16,804 nt of DNA from Treponema sp. (GCA_009780545.1 WQZW01000003.1:1-16804), one strand, 5' to 3'. Positions 5,388 through 13,630 are shown, numbered from the stretch's first letter. Notes: generated from the sequence alone by a model not told the origin. Made by a program: numbers and translations.

Positions 5388-7460
5388 CTAGTAACCGAGC
5401 AGTCGGCCGATTTGGAACACGGCAAAGCCGATGAGCCAGCCGATGGAAAAAAGGAATCCCATCTCGAAGACAAGCCATTTCGTGCCTAATTCCATCTTTA
5501 TCATCGTCAACGCCGCAAAGCACGGCGGCATGATCAGTGTGAATATCATTACCACGAATCCGATCAGCGGGGTAAAGTTTTTGTCCCGGGCTATCGCTTC
5601 CCGAAGGCTCAAGTCCTGCCCGCCCTGTCCTTCCGGGTCTCCCGAAACGCCGTACAGGACGCCGAGGGTCGAAACGGTAACTTCCTTTGCGGCGAAACCG
5701 GTAAGCGAGGCCACGGCGATTTTCCAGTCGAAGCCCAGCGGGCGGAAGATCGGCTCGATTGCCCGGCCGATGCTGCCGGCGATGCTCCGCTCAAGCTGCA
5801 CCTGTTCGGGCTGCCCGTCCTGGGCGACAGGAAAGTAGATGATGGCCCAGACGAAGATCGACGCGGCGAAGATCACCGTGCCGGCTTTTTTGACGTACAT
5901 CCAAACCTTCTCGCAGACATGCCAGAGAATGCCTTTCGGGGTCGGTATCCGGTACGGAGGAAGTTCCATCACGAACGGCGTGGGATCGCCCGAGAGAATC
6001 GTTTTTTTCAGGACCAGCGAGCAGATCAGGGAAAGCGCCACGCCGACGGCGTAGACCAGCATGATCATGTTCGGGGCATTGTCGCCGAAGAGGGCGGCGG
6101 AAAGCAGCACGTACACCGGCAGCTTGGCGCCGCAGCTCATCAGCGGGGTTATCAGGACGGTGATGATCCTGTCGCGTTTGTTCTTCAACATCCTTGCCGC
6201 CATTACCGCCGGCACCGTGCAGCCGAATCCCAGCATCATCGGCAAAATCGACTGCCCCTGAAGGCCGAAGGTGTGGAGCAGCTTGTCGGTGGCGTAGGCG
6301 GAACGGGCCATGTAGCCGACGTCCTCGAGAATGGAAAGCAGGGTGAACAGGATGATGATCAGCGGAACGAACGAGAGCACCGAACCTACGCCGGTGATTA
6401 TTCCGTCGACGATGAGCGAACGGAAAAGTCCGGCCGGAATCACCAGGGAAACGCCTTCCCCGAGGAGCCGGAAGGCGGAGGCCAGCCACTGCCCCGGCAT
6501 GTCGCCGAGAAGGAAGGTAAGGCGGAACACCAGCCACAGGACGCCGATGAAGATCGGCAGCGCGAGGAACCGGTGCATGATGATTCCGTCTATGCTTTCG
6601 GTTATCGAGAATTCGTTCCTGCGGTTGACCTTGACCGCTTCCTTCAGCGTTTCCCGGATAAAGCCGTAGCGGCGTTCGCTGACCGCGGTTTCGGCGGTTT
6701 TGCCGTATCTCTCCCGAATCCGGCCGCCGGCGATTTTTGCCCTCGATATGATCTCCGCTCCGTCGGCATGTCCCCGCAACCGATCCAGCGCGTTGCCGTC
6801 CTCCTCAAGGAGTTTTACGGCCAGCCAACGTGCGGGAAATTTCTTGGCAAGGACGTCGTCGGCATTAATGGTCCTTTCGATATCCTCGAGTTGTTTTTCT
6901 ATTTCGTCGCCGTAGATAATTTTATCGCCCAAAATTTCTTTGTAGGTTTTATTTTTACGGTTTTCCCATGTGTCGTCTATCGCGTCGAGAACGGCCTCGA
7001 TTCCGATGCCCTTGCTGCCGACGGTCCTGACGAAGGGCAGCCCTAAAAGGGCGGAAAGTTTTGCGTCGTCGATGACGATGCCCTTGGCCTTGGCCTCGTC
7101 GCTCATGTTCAGGGCGGCGACCAGGGGAACGCCCAGCTCCTGGAACTGCAGGCAGAGGTACAGGTTCCGTTCGAGGTTGGTCGCGTCCAGGACGTTGAGG
7201 ATAAGGTCCGGTTTTTCGTCAAGGATAAAGTCCCGGCTGACGACCTCGTCCATCGAGTAGGCGGTAAGGCTGTAGATGCCGGGAAGGTCCACGAAATGGT
7301 AGGTCCGCCCGCCGCGTCCGCAGGTTCCCTCCCGCTTTTCCACGGTGACTCCGGGATAGTTTCCGACCTTGTGATGGGATTTTGTCAAGGCGTTGAAAAG
7401 ACTCGTCTTGCCGCAGTTGGGGTTGCCGGCAAGGGCGATCCGGATATGCTCGCCGTTCAT
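5388..7460 (-). CDS. feoB: Ferrous iron transport protein B (FeoB)
   Basis: 690 residues, within the usual range. The N-terminal G domain has G1 GNPNCGKTS (12-20), switch I NYPGVTVEKREG (34-45), G3 DLPGIYSL (58-65) and G4 NMSD (118-121). A helical spacer domain follows to about 280, then the inner-membrane part starting at HRFLALPIFIGVLWLVFR. Conserved membrane motifs include GYMARSAYATDK, MMLGFGCTVPAVMAARM, MSCGAKLPVY and GFAAKEVTVSTLGVLYG, so both Gate-type halves appear intact. It transports Fe2+ into the cytoplasm. The ATG at 7460 overlaps the feoA stop by 4 nt (ATGA), and the BFD-like gene follows 10 nt after its stop. Confidence 0.97.
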   Translation of the reverse strand: MNGEHIRIALAGNPNCGKTSLFNALTKSHHKVGNYPGVTVEKREGTCGRGGRTYHFVDLPGIYSLTAYSMDEVVSRDFILDEKPDLILNVLDATNLERNLYLCLQFQELGVPLVAALNMSDEAKAKGIVIDDAKLSALLGLPFVRTVGSKGIGIEAVLDAIDDTWENRKNKTYKEILGDKIIYGDEIEKQLEDIERTINADDVLAKKFPARWLAVKLLEEDGNALDRLRGHADGAEIISRAKIAGGRIRERYGKTAETAVSERRYGFIRETLKEAVKVNRRNEFSITESIDGIIMHRFLALPIFIGVLWLVFRLTFLLGDMPGQWLASAFRLLGEGVSLVIPAGLFRSLIVDGIITGVGSVLSFVPLIIILFTLLSILEDVGYMARSAYATDKLLHTFGLQGQSILPMMLGFGCTVPAVMAARMLKNKRDRIITVLITPLMSCGAKLPVYVLLSAALFGDNAPNMIMLVYAVGVALSLICSLVLKKTILSGDPTPFVMELPPYRIPTPKGILWHVCEKVWMYVKKAGTVIFAASIFVWAIIYFPVAQDGQPEQVQLERSIAGSIGRAIEPIFRPLGFDWKIAVASLTGFAAKEVTVSTLGVLYGVSGDPEGQGGQDLSLREAIARDKNFTPLIGFVVMIFTLIMPPCFAALTMIKMELGTKWLVFEMGFLFSIGWLIGFAVFQIGRLLGY

Positions 7461-7693
7461 GGACGGGCCTCCGCCACTTCGACCTCGATGCCCGAAGCCT
7501 CCGAACGCCGGATGAGAATGCCGTACCCCCGGATGCGGACATGTAGGGGCCCGCGAAAAAATCCCTTGCGCAAAACGACGCCCTCCGCGCCTTCGGTAAA
7601 GCCCATGTCGGCAAGCCGCCGCCCGACTTCCTTGTCCCAGACAACCCTTGCGACCCTAAAATCCGTCCCACTCGATATATCGGAAAGAAGCAT
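7457..7693 (-). CDS. feoA: Ferrous iron transport protein A (FeoA)
   Basis: 78-residue SH3-like protein, the usual size for FeoA, with the hallmark RRLADMGFTEGAEGVVLRKG and the closing RGYGILIRRSEASGIEVE strands. FeoA is a small cytoplasmic partner needed for FeoB function. The ATG at 7693 is preceded by GGAGGAG within 2-8 nt. The open frame extends much further upstream, but that part overlaps the promoter and the divergent TPR gene and is not translated. The transcript should start about 25 nt upstream from a consensus promoter. Confidence 0.93.
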   Translation of the reverse strand: MLLSDISSGTDFRVARVVWDKEVGRRLADMGFTEGAEGVVLRKGFFRGPLHVRIRGYGILIRRSEASGIEVEVAEARP

Positions 7694-7707
7694 AACTCCT
7701 CCAAATT

Positions 7708-7725
7708 TGTTAGTCTGTAATAACA
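7708..7725. promoter_or_regulatory. Candidate metalloregulator operator at the feo start site
   Basis: Inverted repeat TGTTA-8 nt-TAACA (7708-7712, 7721-7725) spans the predicted feoA transcription start and touches the -10 box, the right place for a repressor of the DtxR/TroR or Fur type. The arms are only 5 bp and AT-rich, so this is suggestive only. Confidence 0.3.
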
Positions 7726-7753
7726 TTATAGATAATCCCCGGCGTTTTGTCAA
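7725..7753 (-). promoter_or_regulatory. Consensus sigma-70 promoter of feoAB
   Basis: Minus strand: perfect TTGACA (7753-7748), 17-bp spacer, perfect TATAAT (7730-7725). The expected start near 7718 gives a leader of about 25 nt with a GGAGGAG Shine-Dalgarno. A promoter this strong for an iron importer implies repression. Confidence 0.8.
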
Positions 7754-7911
7754 GTACCCATGACGATTCCGGGCCGTTCGCAAGTCGGAAGGGGACACGC
7801 CAAGATGGTTACTCTGGAACCGGCATCTTTCTTCCGATAATCTATAGAGTAAAACCACCCAACTAGAGGAGGAGGGACTTGGGAGATTTGCGCTTGTCGT
7901 CAAATGTGTGA

Positions 7912-7962
7912 AGTTTTGCAAAGCAAAACTCCTAAATCCAATCTGCCGGAGGCGGATCGGAT
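7912..7962 (-). repeat. Composite double-hairpin repeat, copy F, opposite orientation
   Basis: Read on the minus strand, H1 comes first (7962-7936): 12-nt arms around a 3-nt loop, with one A/C mismatch and one G-T wobble. After a short spacer H2 follows (7932-7911): stem AGTTTTGC/GCAAAACT around a 3-nt loop (7920-7922). The arms are nearly the same as in copy C (2851-2902). It lies between two divergent gene starts (feoA and the TPR gene), so it cannot simply be a terminator for a neighbour. Confidence 0.75.
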
Positions 7963-7989
7963 CATCTTCTATTACGGCCGTTATTGTTA

Positions 7990-7995
7990 TATATT
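7990..7995 (+). promoter_or_regulatory. Candidate -10 box for the TPR operon
   Basis: TATATT about 37 nt before ATG 8033, in a short AT-rich patch. No good -35 is seen at 16-18 bp, so confidence is low. Confidence 0.3.
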
Positions 7996-8032
7996 GGAGG
8001 TGCCCGATTAAAAATGTAGGTACGGAGGGAAT

Positions 8033-9226
8033 ATGAAAAAGCTTTTTCTTGTGGTGATTTTCTCGCTGGGTACCGGCATGGCGTTCGGGCAGTCGGCCTT
8101 CGCCCGGGCGGAGGAACTGTTCATGCAGAACAAGCCGGCGGACAGCCGCGCGTACCTGGAACAGGCCTTGGCCGAGGATCCGTCGAACATCGTCGCCGGG
8201 CTGTACCTGGGCATAGTTTACGAGCAACTGGGGCTTCTCGAGGAGGCTTCGGCCCTGTATTTGGAGCTGATCGAGCGTGCGGGGAATCTCGGGGCGACGG
8301 TTGCCAATAACCTGGGCAACGTGTTCTTCCGGATGGGCGATTTCGAGCGGGCGAAGGATTTCTACTCGCAGGCCATAGGACTTGACCGGGCTTTGGCCCA
8401 GGCAAGGTTGGGAAGGGCCAACGCCTTCCTTCAGAAAGAGGAGTTCGACTCGGCGATCCTCGATTACGAGCAGTACTTGGCCCTTGCGGCCGATTCGGCG
8501 CAGCGGGATTCCATCGAGCGGCTTTTGCAGAGCCTTCGGATGGGAGCCGAGCAGCGGGCCATGGAGGAACAGGCCGCCCGGGATGCGGAACTTCAGCGGT
8601 TGTCCGAGGAGCAGCTTCGGCAATTGCAGTTCATCTCCGCACAGCTTGCCTCGATGATGGCGGAACGTCAGCAGAACGAGGCGGGGAACGCCGCACGGCT
8701 TGCCGACCTTGAGGCGGAAAAGCTCCGCCAGGAAGAACGGCTGGCCGAGATACGGGAGGAAGTCAGGCGGCAGGCCGGAGACGGGTATGCCGAGATCGGC
8801 GATGCCGAACAGCAGAACCTGACACGCGAGGTTTCAAAGCTCGACGCGGAACGGCAGGCGGCCATAGACGAGGAGATCGCCCGGATTCGGGCCGAGACCG
8901 CCCGGCTCGACGCGGCCCATGCCGAGCAGCTTGCCGGAATCTACGCCGAGATGCAGCGGATGGCCGATACCCAGGAAGCGATGTTCGCCATGCTCGGGGA
9001 TACGGTTGCCGGGCAGATTGCCGAACAGATGGCCCTGTATCAGCAGTTCGGGAGCGAGCGGCAGCAACTGCTCGACGAGGAAATGGGCAGGCTTGATGCC
9101 GAAAGGCGAAGGCTTTTGAACGAAGACATTGCGGCCTCGCTTAGGGCGGCGGCCGAAAGAAGCAGGGGACTCTCCACCGGGCCCGAGGGCATCGAGGAAT
9201 TCAAAGGGGAGTTCGAGCTTGAATAG
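8033..9226 (+). CDS. Exported TPR / coiled-coil protein
   Basis: 397 residues. Residues 1-19 (MKKLFLVVIFSLGTGMAFG) form a Sec signal peptide with a probable signal-peptidase-I cut before Gln20; there is no lipobox cysteine. Residues about 20-170 contain three to four TPR units (ARAEELFMQNKPADSRAYLE, VANNLGNVFFRMGDFERAKD, and so on). From about 175 to 375 the protein is a long charged coiled coil rich in Glu, Gln, Arg and Ala. GGAGG lies 4-5 nt before the ATG. The following TPR gene starts 15 nt after its stop, so the two are co-transcribed and probably act together at the periplasmic face of the inner membrane. TPR domains bind proteins; the actual partner and function are unknown to me. Confidence 0.85.
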   Translation: MKKLFLVVIFSLGTGMAFGQSAFARAEELFMQNKPADSRAYLEQALAEDPSNIVAGLYLGIVYEQLGLLEEASALYLELIERAGNLGATVANNLGNVFFRMGDFERAKDFYSQAIGLDRALAQARLGRANAFLQKEEFDSAILDYEQYLALAADSAQRDSIERLLQSLRMGAEQRAMEEQAARDAELQRLSEEQLRQLQFISAQLASMMAERQQNEAGNAARLADLEAEKLRQEERLAEIREEVRRQAGDGYAEIGDAEQQNLTREVSKLDAERQAAIDEEIARIRAETARLDAAHAEQLAGIYAEMQRMADTQEAMFAMLGDTVAGQIAEQMALYQQFGSERQQLLDEEMGRLDAERRRLLNEDIAASLRAAAERSRGLSTGPEGIEEFKGEFELE

Positions 9227-9241
9227 CCGCCGAGTGGCGGC
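9226..9241 (+). promoter_or_regulatory. Small GC hairpin at the junction of the two TPR genes
   Basis: GCCGCC (9226-9231), loop GAGT, GGCGGC (9236-9241) starts at the last base of the upstream stop codon and ends one base before the next ATG (9242). There is no Shine-Dalgarno in the gap. Translation of the downstream gene may need terminating ribosomes to melt this stem. Confidence 0.45.
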
Positions 9242-12200
9242 ATGGGGGAAATTTTGGACCGAAATCGCAGAAAAAAGATTGCCGTTGCCGTAATCGCCAT
9301 ACTCGCTCTGATGGCCGGAGGAACTACGCTGCTCCTCCTGGGCCGGCAGGGCGGGGAACCGGCCGAGGACCCGAAGATTCAGGCCAACCGGATGGTGGCG
9401 GACGACGACTTCTGGCTTGCCCTGGATTTCCTCGACGGCCTTATCGACAACGGCGGCGACCCGGGCCTGCTCGCCTTCCGCCGGGAGCTTATCTGGCAGC
9501 GGATGGTCCGTTCCGGCGATTTCGACCAGTTGCTCGACCATATCCGCGAGCTGCTCGCGGGCAATCCGGCGGACCCCGAATCGCAATACCTGGAACGTTG
9601 GGTGCAGACCGAGCAACTTTTGGACTCAGGCGATTTCGAGCAGGCCAGGAATTCCCTTCAGGGGCCGACGGCCCGCGAGCCGGAGAACCGGGAACTCCGC
9701 GAACTGCAGGAAAGGGTAACCGCCGAACAGATGCTGGCATCCGGCGACTTTGACGGCACGATGGAATACCTCAACCGCATCCTTGCCGACCGTTCCGACA
9801 GCCTCCTCCTTCAGCAATTGCGGAGCCGCATCCTCCAGGACCGGCTTGCCGCCGTCGAAGACCCGACATCGACACTTGCCCTCATCGACAGCCTCCTTGA
9901 AGGCGATCCGACAAATCCCCGGCTTCTGGCCCTGCGGCAGGAAGCCCTGGCACGCCTGGCCCTGCTTGACGGCGATGCGGAACGGGCGTCGGAACTCCTG
10001 GAGGACCTCCTGCGGGACGATCCGGCCAATCCCCGGCTTCTGGCCCTGCGGCAGGAGGCCCTGGCACGTCTGGCGCTGCTTGACGGCGACGCGGAACAGG
10101 CACTTGCTCTCGTGGACGGGCTTCTGCGGGACGATCCGGAGAACCCACGACTTTTGGCCCTGAGAGAGGAAGCCCTGCGACAGGCCATAGCCTCGGGCGA
10201 GCCGGAGCGGGCCTTGGCCCATATCGAGGGCCTGCTTGAGAACGACCCGGAGAACCCGGAATTGCTGGCCTTGAGGCGGGAAGCCTTGGCACGGCAGGCG
10301 ATTGCCGGCGGTAACCAGGACGAGGCATTGGCCCTCATCGATGATCTTTTGCGGGACGACCCGGAGAACCCGGAGCTTTTGGCCCTGAGGCAGGAAGCCC
10401 TTGCGCGTCAGGCGATTGCCTCCGGTGCCCGGGGTGAGGCTCTCGGGATCATCGACGGGCTTCTTCAGAACGATCCGGAAAATCCGGAACTTCTCGCGCT
10501 GAAGCAGGAAGCCCTGGTGCGGGAGGCGATTGCCGCCGGCAATCAGGATGAGGCCTTGGCCCTTGTGGACGAACTTTTGCGGAACGATCCCGGCAACCCG
10601 GAACTCTTGGCCTTGAGGCAGGAAGCCTTGGCACGACAGGCCGTTGCCTCAGGCGATCCGGAGCGGGCCTTGGCCCTTGTGGACGAACTCCTGCGGAACG
10701 ATCCGGACAACCCGGAACTGTTGGCTTTGAGGCAGGAAGCCTTGGACGGTCAGGCCGTTGCCGCGGCCGAGGCCGAAAAAAGGGCCGCAGCCGAAACGGC
10801 GGCGGCTGCTGCGGCTGCTGCCGAAGCCGAAAGAAGGGCTACGGAAACGGCTGCAGCGGCGGCGGCCGAAGCTGCCAGAAAGGCCGCGGCCGAGACGGCT
10901 GCTGCCGCGGCGGCCGAGGCTGCCAGAAGAACTGCGGCCGAAGCCGCGGCGGCTACGGAAAATGCCAGGCTTGCCGAGGAAAAACAGGCCCTGATGCGGG
11001 AGATCACGGGGATGGTAACCCGGGGGCGGGAGCACCTGAAACGGGGGGAAGTGGCCCAGGCGGAAACCGTTTTCGGGCAGGCACTTGCCCGCATACCGGC
11101 CGGCGAGGGTCGTTTTGCGGCGGAAAAGATGGGCGAAATGGCCGAAGGCTGGCTTGACCTTGCCCAGGCAAAGGCCGGCGAGCAGATTGGGACCGACGCG
11201 CTGCGCAAGGCCGAGGAAATGGCCCGGCGGGCGATTGCCGGCGACCGGACCGTTGCCGCCCCGCACTTCGTCCTGGGCATGGTCAGCCAGGAACGCGGTC
11301 AGACGAACGATGCCATCACCCACTTCAACGATGCCGTCCGTCTTGACGGGAACAATTACCTGTACTTCTTCAACCTGGGCAGGAGCTACTTCCTTGCCCG
11401 GCGTTTCCCCAATGCGCGGGAGGCCTTCTCCCGGTCGGTCGAGCTGTCCCCGAACTTCGCCCTGGGCTGGTACAACCTCGGGGGAACGCTTTCCAATCTC
11501 GGCCTGCAGGATCAGGCGCTTACCGCCCATCGCCGCGCCGTCGCCATCAGGCCGGATTACGCCCTTGCCCACAGGGAGATCGGGCGGATTCTTGCCGCCG
11601 GAGGCCAGACCACGGCGGCGATAACTTCCTTTAATACCGCCCTGCGATCCAATCCCTCGGACCTTACCACGCTGCGGGAACTGGGCATAGCCCAGAACCG
11701 GGCCGGCAATCTCAATGCGGCGGCAGATACCTTCCGCCGTGCGTTAAGTATCGCTCCGGACGATGCCCAGATAAACTACAACATGGCCGTGGTCCAACTG
11801 GAACTGGGCAGTAACGAGGCACTTGCCTTTGCCAGAAGGGCCGACGAGATCAGCCCGGACAATTCCCTGTATCAGTTCACCCTGGGCCTTGCCTTGGAAA
11901 GATCCGGCAATTCGGTCCTCGCCGCCACCGCCTACCGGCGGGCGATCGCGCTTGACGCATCGGCCCTTTCCCCCCGAATCAACCTGGGCAGCATCCTCAT
12001 CGCCGACGGGGATTTCAGGCAGGCGCTTGATATCCTTACCCGCGCGTACTCGCTGGCTCCGACCAACTTCGAGGTGAACAACAATCTCGGGGCCGTCCAT
12101 GCCAACATGGGCAATTGGACCGACAGCATCACTCACTACGAAAAGGCCATCGCCGCCCAACCGTCCAACGCCATGGTCCAACTGAACCTGGCGCGGGCCT

Positions 12201-12415
12201 ACAGCGGCGCCGGCAACCTGGAACGGGCCGAGGCCGCCTACCGGGCGGTGTTGAAGCTGGACGGAGATAACTGGGATGCGATGTTCGAGCTTGGGAAAAC
12301 CTTTGTCGGCATGGGACGGGACGACGAGGCCAGGCACTATCTGAGCGAGCTGATCAACCGCAACGCTTCCCATTCCAGCCGGTCCGAGGCGGAACGGATA
12401 TTGGCAAGCCTGTAG
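9242..12415 (+). CDS. Large membrane-anchored TPR protein with Ala-rich coiled coil
   Basis: 1057 residues. A short basic N-terminus (MGEILDRNRRKK) precedes one transmembrane helix (about 13-33), so the bulk should lie in the periplasm. Residues about 40-224 hold diverged helical repeats. Residues 225-489 are seven near-identical 38-residue units (unit 3 has 37) of the form NPELLALRQEALARQ...LVDELLRNDPE, with an eighth partial unit. Residues 505-573 are an Ala/Glu/Lys-rich helix resembling the spacer helix of TolA. Residues about 590-1057 are roughly 11 canonical 34-residue TPRs (for example NALGWYNLGGTLSNLGLQDQALTAHRRAVAIRP without the first residue, split at about 730-760). TPR arrays act as protein scaffolds; the layout suggests an envelope-spanning scaffold. 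I do not recognise a named gene. It lies between an exported TPR protein and an AI-2E-family permease in one operon. Confidence 0.88.
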   Translation: MGEILDRNRRKKIAVAVIAILALMAGGTTLLLLGRQGGEPAEDPKIQANRMVADDDFWLALDFLDGLIDNGGDPGLLAFRRELIWQRMVRSGDFDQLLDHIRELLAGNPADPESQYLERWVQTEQLLDSGDFEQARNSLQGPTAREPENRELRELQERVTAEQMLASGDFDGTMEYLNRILADRSDSLLLQQLRSRILQDRLAAVEDPTSTLALIDSLLEGDPTNPRLLALRQEALARLALLDGDAERASELLEDLLRDDPANPRLLALRQEALARLALLDGDAEQALALVDGLLRDDPENPRLLALREEALRQAIASGEPERALAHIEGLLENDPENPELLALRREALARQAIAGGNQDEALALIDDLLRDDPENPELLALRQEALARQAIASGARGEALGIIDGLLQNDPENPELLALKQEALVREAIAAGNQDEALALVDELLRNDPGNPELLALRQEALARQAVASGDPERALALVDELLRNDPDNPELLALRQEALDGQAVAAAEAEKRAAAETAAAAAAAAEAERRATETAAAAAAEAARKAAAETAAAAAAEAARRTAAEAAAATENARLAEEKQALMREITGMVTRGREHLKRGEVAQAETVFGQALARIPAGEGRFAAEKMGEMAEGWLDLAQAKAGEQIGTDALRKAEEMARRAIAGDRTVAAPHFVLGMVSQERGQTNDAITHFNDAVRLDGNNYLYFFNLGRSYFLARRFPNAREAFSRSVELSPNFALGWYNLGGTLSNLGLQDQALTAHRRAVAIRPDYALAHREIGRILAAGGQTTAAITSFNTALRSNPSDLTTLRELGIAQNRAGNLNAAADTFRRALSIAPDDAQINYNMAVVQLELGSNEALAFARRADEISPDNSLYQFTLGLALERSGNSVLAATAYRRAIALDASALSPRINLGSILIADGDFRQALDILTRAYSLAPTNFEVNNNLGAVHANMGNWTDSITHYEKAIAAQPSNAMVQLNLARAYSGAGNLERAEAAYRAVLKLDGDNWDAMFELGKTFVGMGRDDEARHYLSELINRNASHSSRSEAERILASL
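9914..10750 (+). repeat. In-gene tandem repeat of 114 bp (7 units plus a partial)
   Basis: Each unit encodes 38 residues and starts at the codon of an NP(R/E)LLAL motif: 9914, 10028, 10142, then (after a 111-bp unit) 10253, 10367, 10481, 10595 and partial 10709. Units are much alike at the base level, particularly the CTGGCC-CTGCGGCAGGA-type block, which points to recent duplication or gene conversion and to likely copy-number variation between strains. Confidence 0.85.
10754..10960 (+). repeat. In-gene Ala-rich low-complexity repeat
   Basis: Short imperfect repeats of GCC/GCG/GCT-rich codons encode AAAETAAAAAA-AEAARK-type blocks of about 20-22 residues, forming an extended charged Ala-rich helix between the two TPR regions. 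Confidence 0.75.
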
Positions 12416-12434
12416 AATCTTGGTAGGATCCGGT

Positions 12435-13583
12435 ATGAGCGACCTGCAAAGCCAAGGGCACGACCCGAACTCCTCAAGGTATCGCATCCAGAGCTACATT
12501 CTCGGGGCGATGCTCGTCCTCCTGCTGATCGCCGTCCTCCGGCTTTTTGCCCCGTTTTTCACCTTTCTTCTTTGGTCCATCCTTCTGTACGTCATCGTCA
12601 ATCCCCTGTACCGGCGGGTTATCAGAAATATAGACGAAAAAACGTTCCGGGGGATGGTCCTGCACAAGTTCTGGGCGCTGGCCTTTACCATAGTAACGAT
12701 GGCCCTGATCTACGTTCCGGTGTTCCTTGTGATGATGGCGTTTATCAGGCAGGCGATGGGAATGGTCCAGGGATTGATGGAGGTGGTAACGCAGCGGCCG
12801 GAGTTCCTCAGCGATATTTACGGATGGCTTGCCGACGCGATTCGGAGCATTTCCTTCGACCAGATCGTCGTTACCGCCGACGAGATCGACCGCTACGTTA
12901 GGGATTTCCTGTTGAGGCAACGGAACAACATCCTGGGACTTGGAACCAACATCGTTATCAACATCGGCACATTCTCGCTGGCGATGATCATCTATACGTT
13001 GATAATGGTGTTTTCACTGTTCTTTCTTTTTTCCGACGGCCCGTACCTGTCCAGGCTGTTCCTCCATGCCATTCCGATACGCAACGAGTACATGCCCACC
13101 CTGACGGCAAAGTTCCAGGACATTACCCGCAACCTCTTCCTCGGCTACATCATGGTCGCCCTGACGCAGTCGATCCTGGCCTTCGTCCTGTTTACCATTT
13201 TTAAGATAAACGGCACATTGGTTTTCGCCGTCATCACCTTCATTCTGGTCTTCATCCCGATGATAGGCCCGCTGACCATCTGGCTGCCCCTGGGAATCAT
13301 CATGATCGCGGGCGGCGACATCGGCAGGGGAATCCTGTTCATGTCGCTCTGCGCGATTTTCATCTCCGGCACCGAAAATATCCTTCGCCCGATTTTCCTC
13401 AAGGACCGTATCAAGCTCCATCCCTTGATAATCCTTTTTTCGATCCTCGGCGGCCTCGTGGTCTTCGGTTTCAACGGCCTTATCCTCGGCCCCATGCTGG
13501 TGATCTTTTTCCTCACCGTGCTGGACTTGTTCCTTACCGAACATCGGATTAATCAGCAGGATGGTCCATCAGCCGAGGGCTGA
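12435..13583 (+). CDS. AI-2E / PerM-family inner-membrane permease
   Basis: 382 residues, about eight transmembrane helices, matching the AI-2E family transporter domain (PF01594, formerly UPF0118). N-terminal hydrophobic pair AMLVLLLIAVLRLFAPFF and FLLWSILLYVIVNPLYRR; a large soluble middle loop (about 100-180); then the conserved C-terminal LHPLIILFSILGGLVVFGF-NGLILGP signature. Members include the AI-2 exporter TqsA and Na+/H+ antiporters, so the substrate cannot be assigned here. ATG 12435 is chosen because TAGGA lies about 6 nt upstream; a TTG at 12420 is in frame but has nothing before it. It begins 19 nt after the TPR stop and is the last gene of the operon. The C-terminal tail DGPSAEG and the stop codon are encoded by the first hairpin of repeat copy D. 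Confidence 0.9.
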   Translation: MSDLQSQGHDPNSSRYRIQSYILGAMLVLLLIAVLRLFAPFFTFLLWSILLYVIVNPLYRRVIRNIDEKTFRGMVLHKFWALAFTIVTMALIYVPVFLVMMAFIRQAMGMVQGLMEVVTQRPEFLSDIYGWLADAIRSISFDQIVVTADEIDRYVRDFLLRQRNNILGLGTNIVINIGTFSLAMIIYTLIMVFSLFFLFSDGPYLSRLFLHAIPIRNEYMPTLTAKFQDITRNLFLGYIMVALTQSILAFVLFTIFKINGTLVFAVITFILVFIPMIGPLTIWLPLGIIMIAGGDIGRGILFMSLCAIFISGTENILRPIFLKDRIKLHPLIILFSILGGLVVFGFNGLILGPMLVIFFLTVLDLFLTEHRINQQDGPSAEG

Positions 13584-13630
13584 TGGACTCGGGAGAAATT
13601 CCATCCTCCTTCGGAGGATGGAATTTCTCC
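13565..13630 (+). repeat. Composite double-hairpin repeat, copy D
   Basis: H1 is a perfect 10-bp stem, TCCATCAGCC (13565-13574), loop GAG, then GGCTGATGGA (13578-13587); it contains the permease stop codon (13581-13583). After a 4-nt spacer, H2 is a perfect 18-bp stem (13592-13609 with 13613-13630), loop TTC, beginning GGAG and ending CTCC. An ACGCATTTACTG tail follows. It is the longest perfect H2 in the window. Confidence 0.88.

Noticed and set aside
5919..7046. 375-residue plus-strand open frame
   Set aside because: Antisense to feoB; low-complexity, charged composition typical of a GC-rich shadow frame.
7694..8623. Long N-terminal extension of FeoA
   Set aside because: The frame is open but overlaps the divergent TPR gene and lies upstream of a consensus promoter; FeoA is normally about 75-80 residues and starts at 7693 with a good Shine-Dalgarno.
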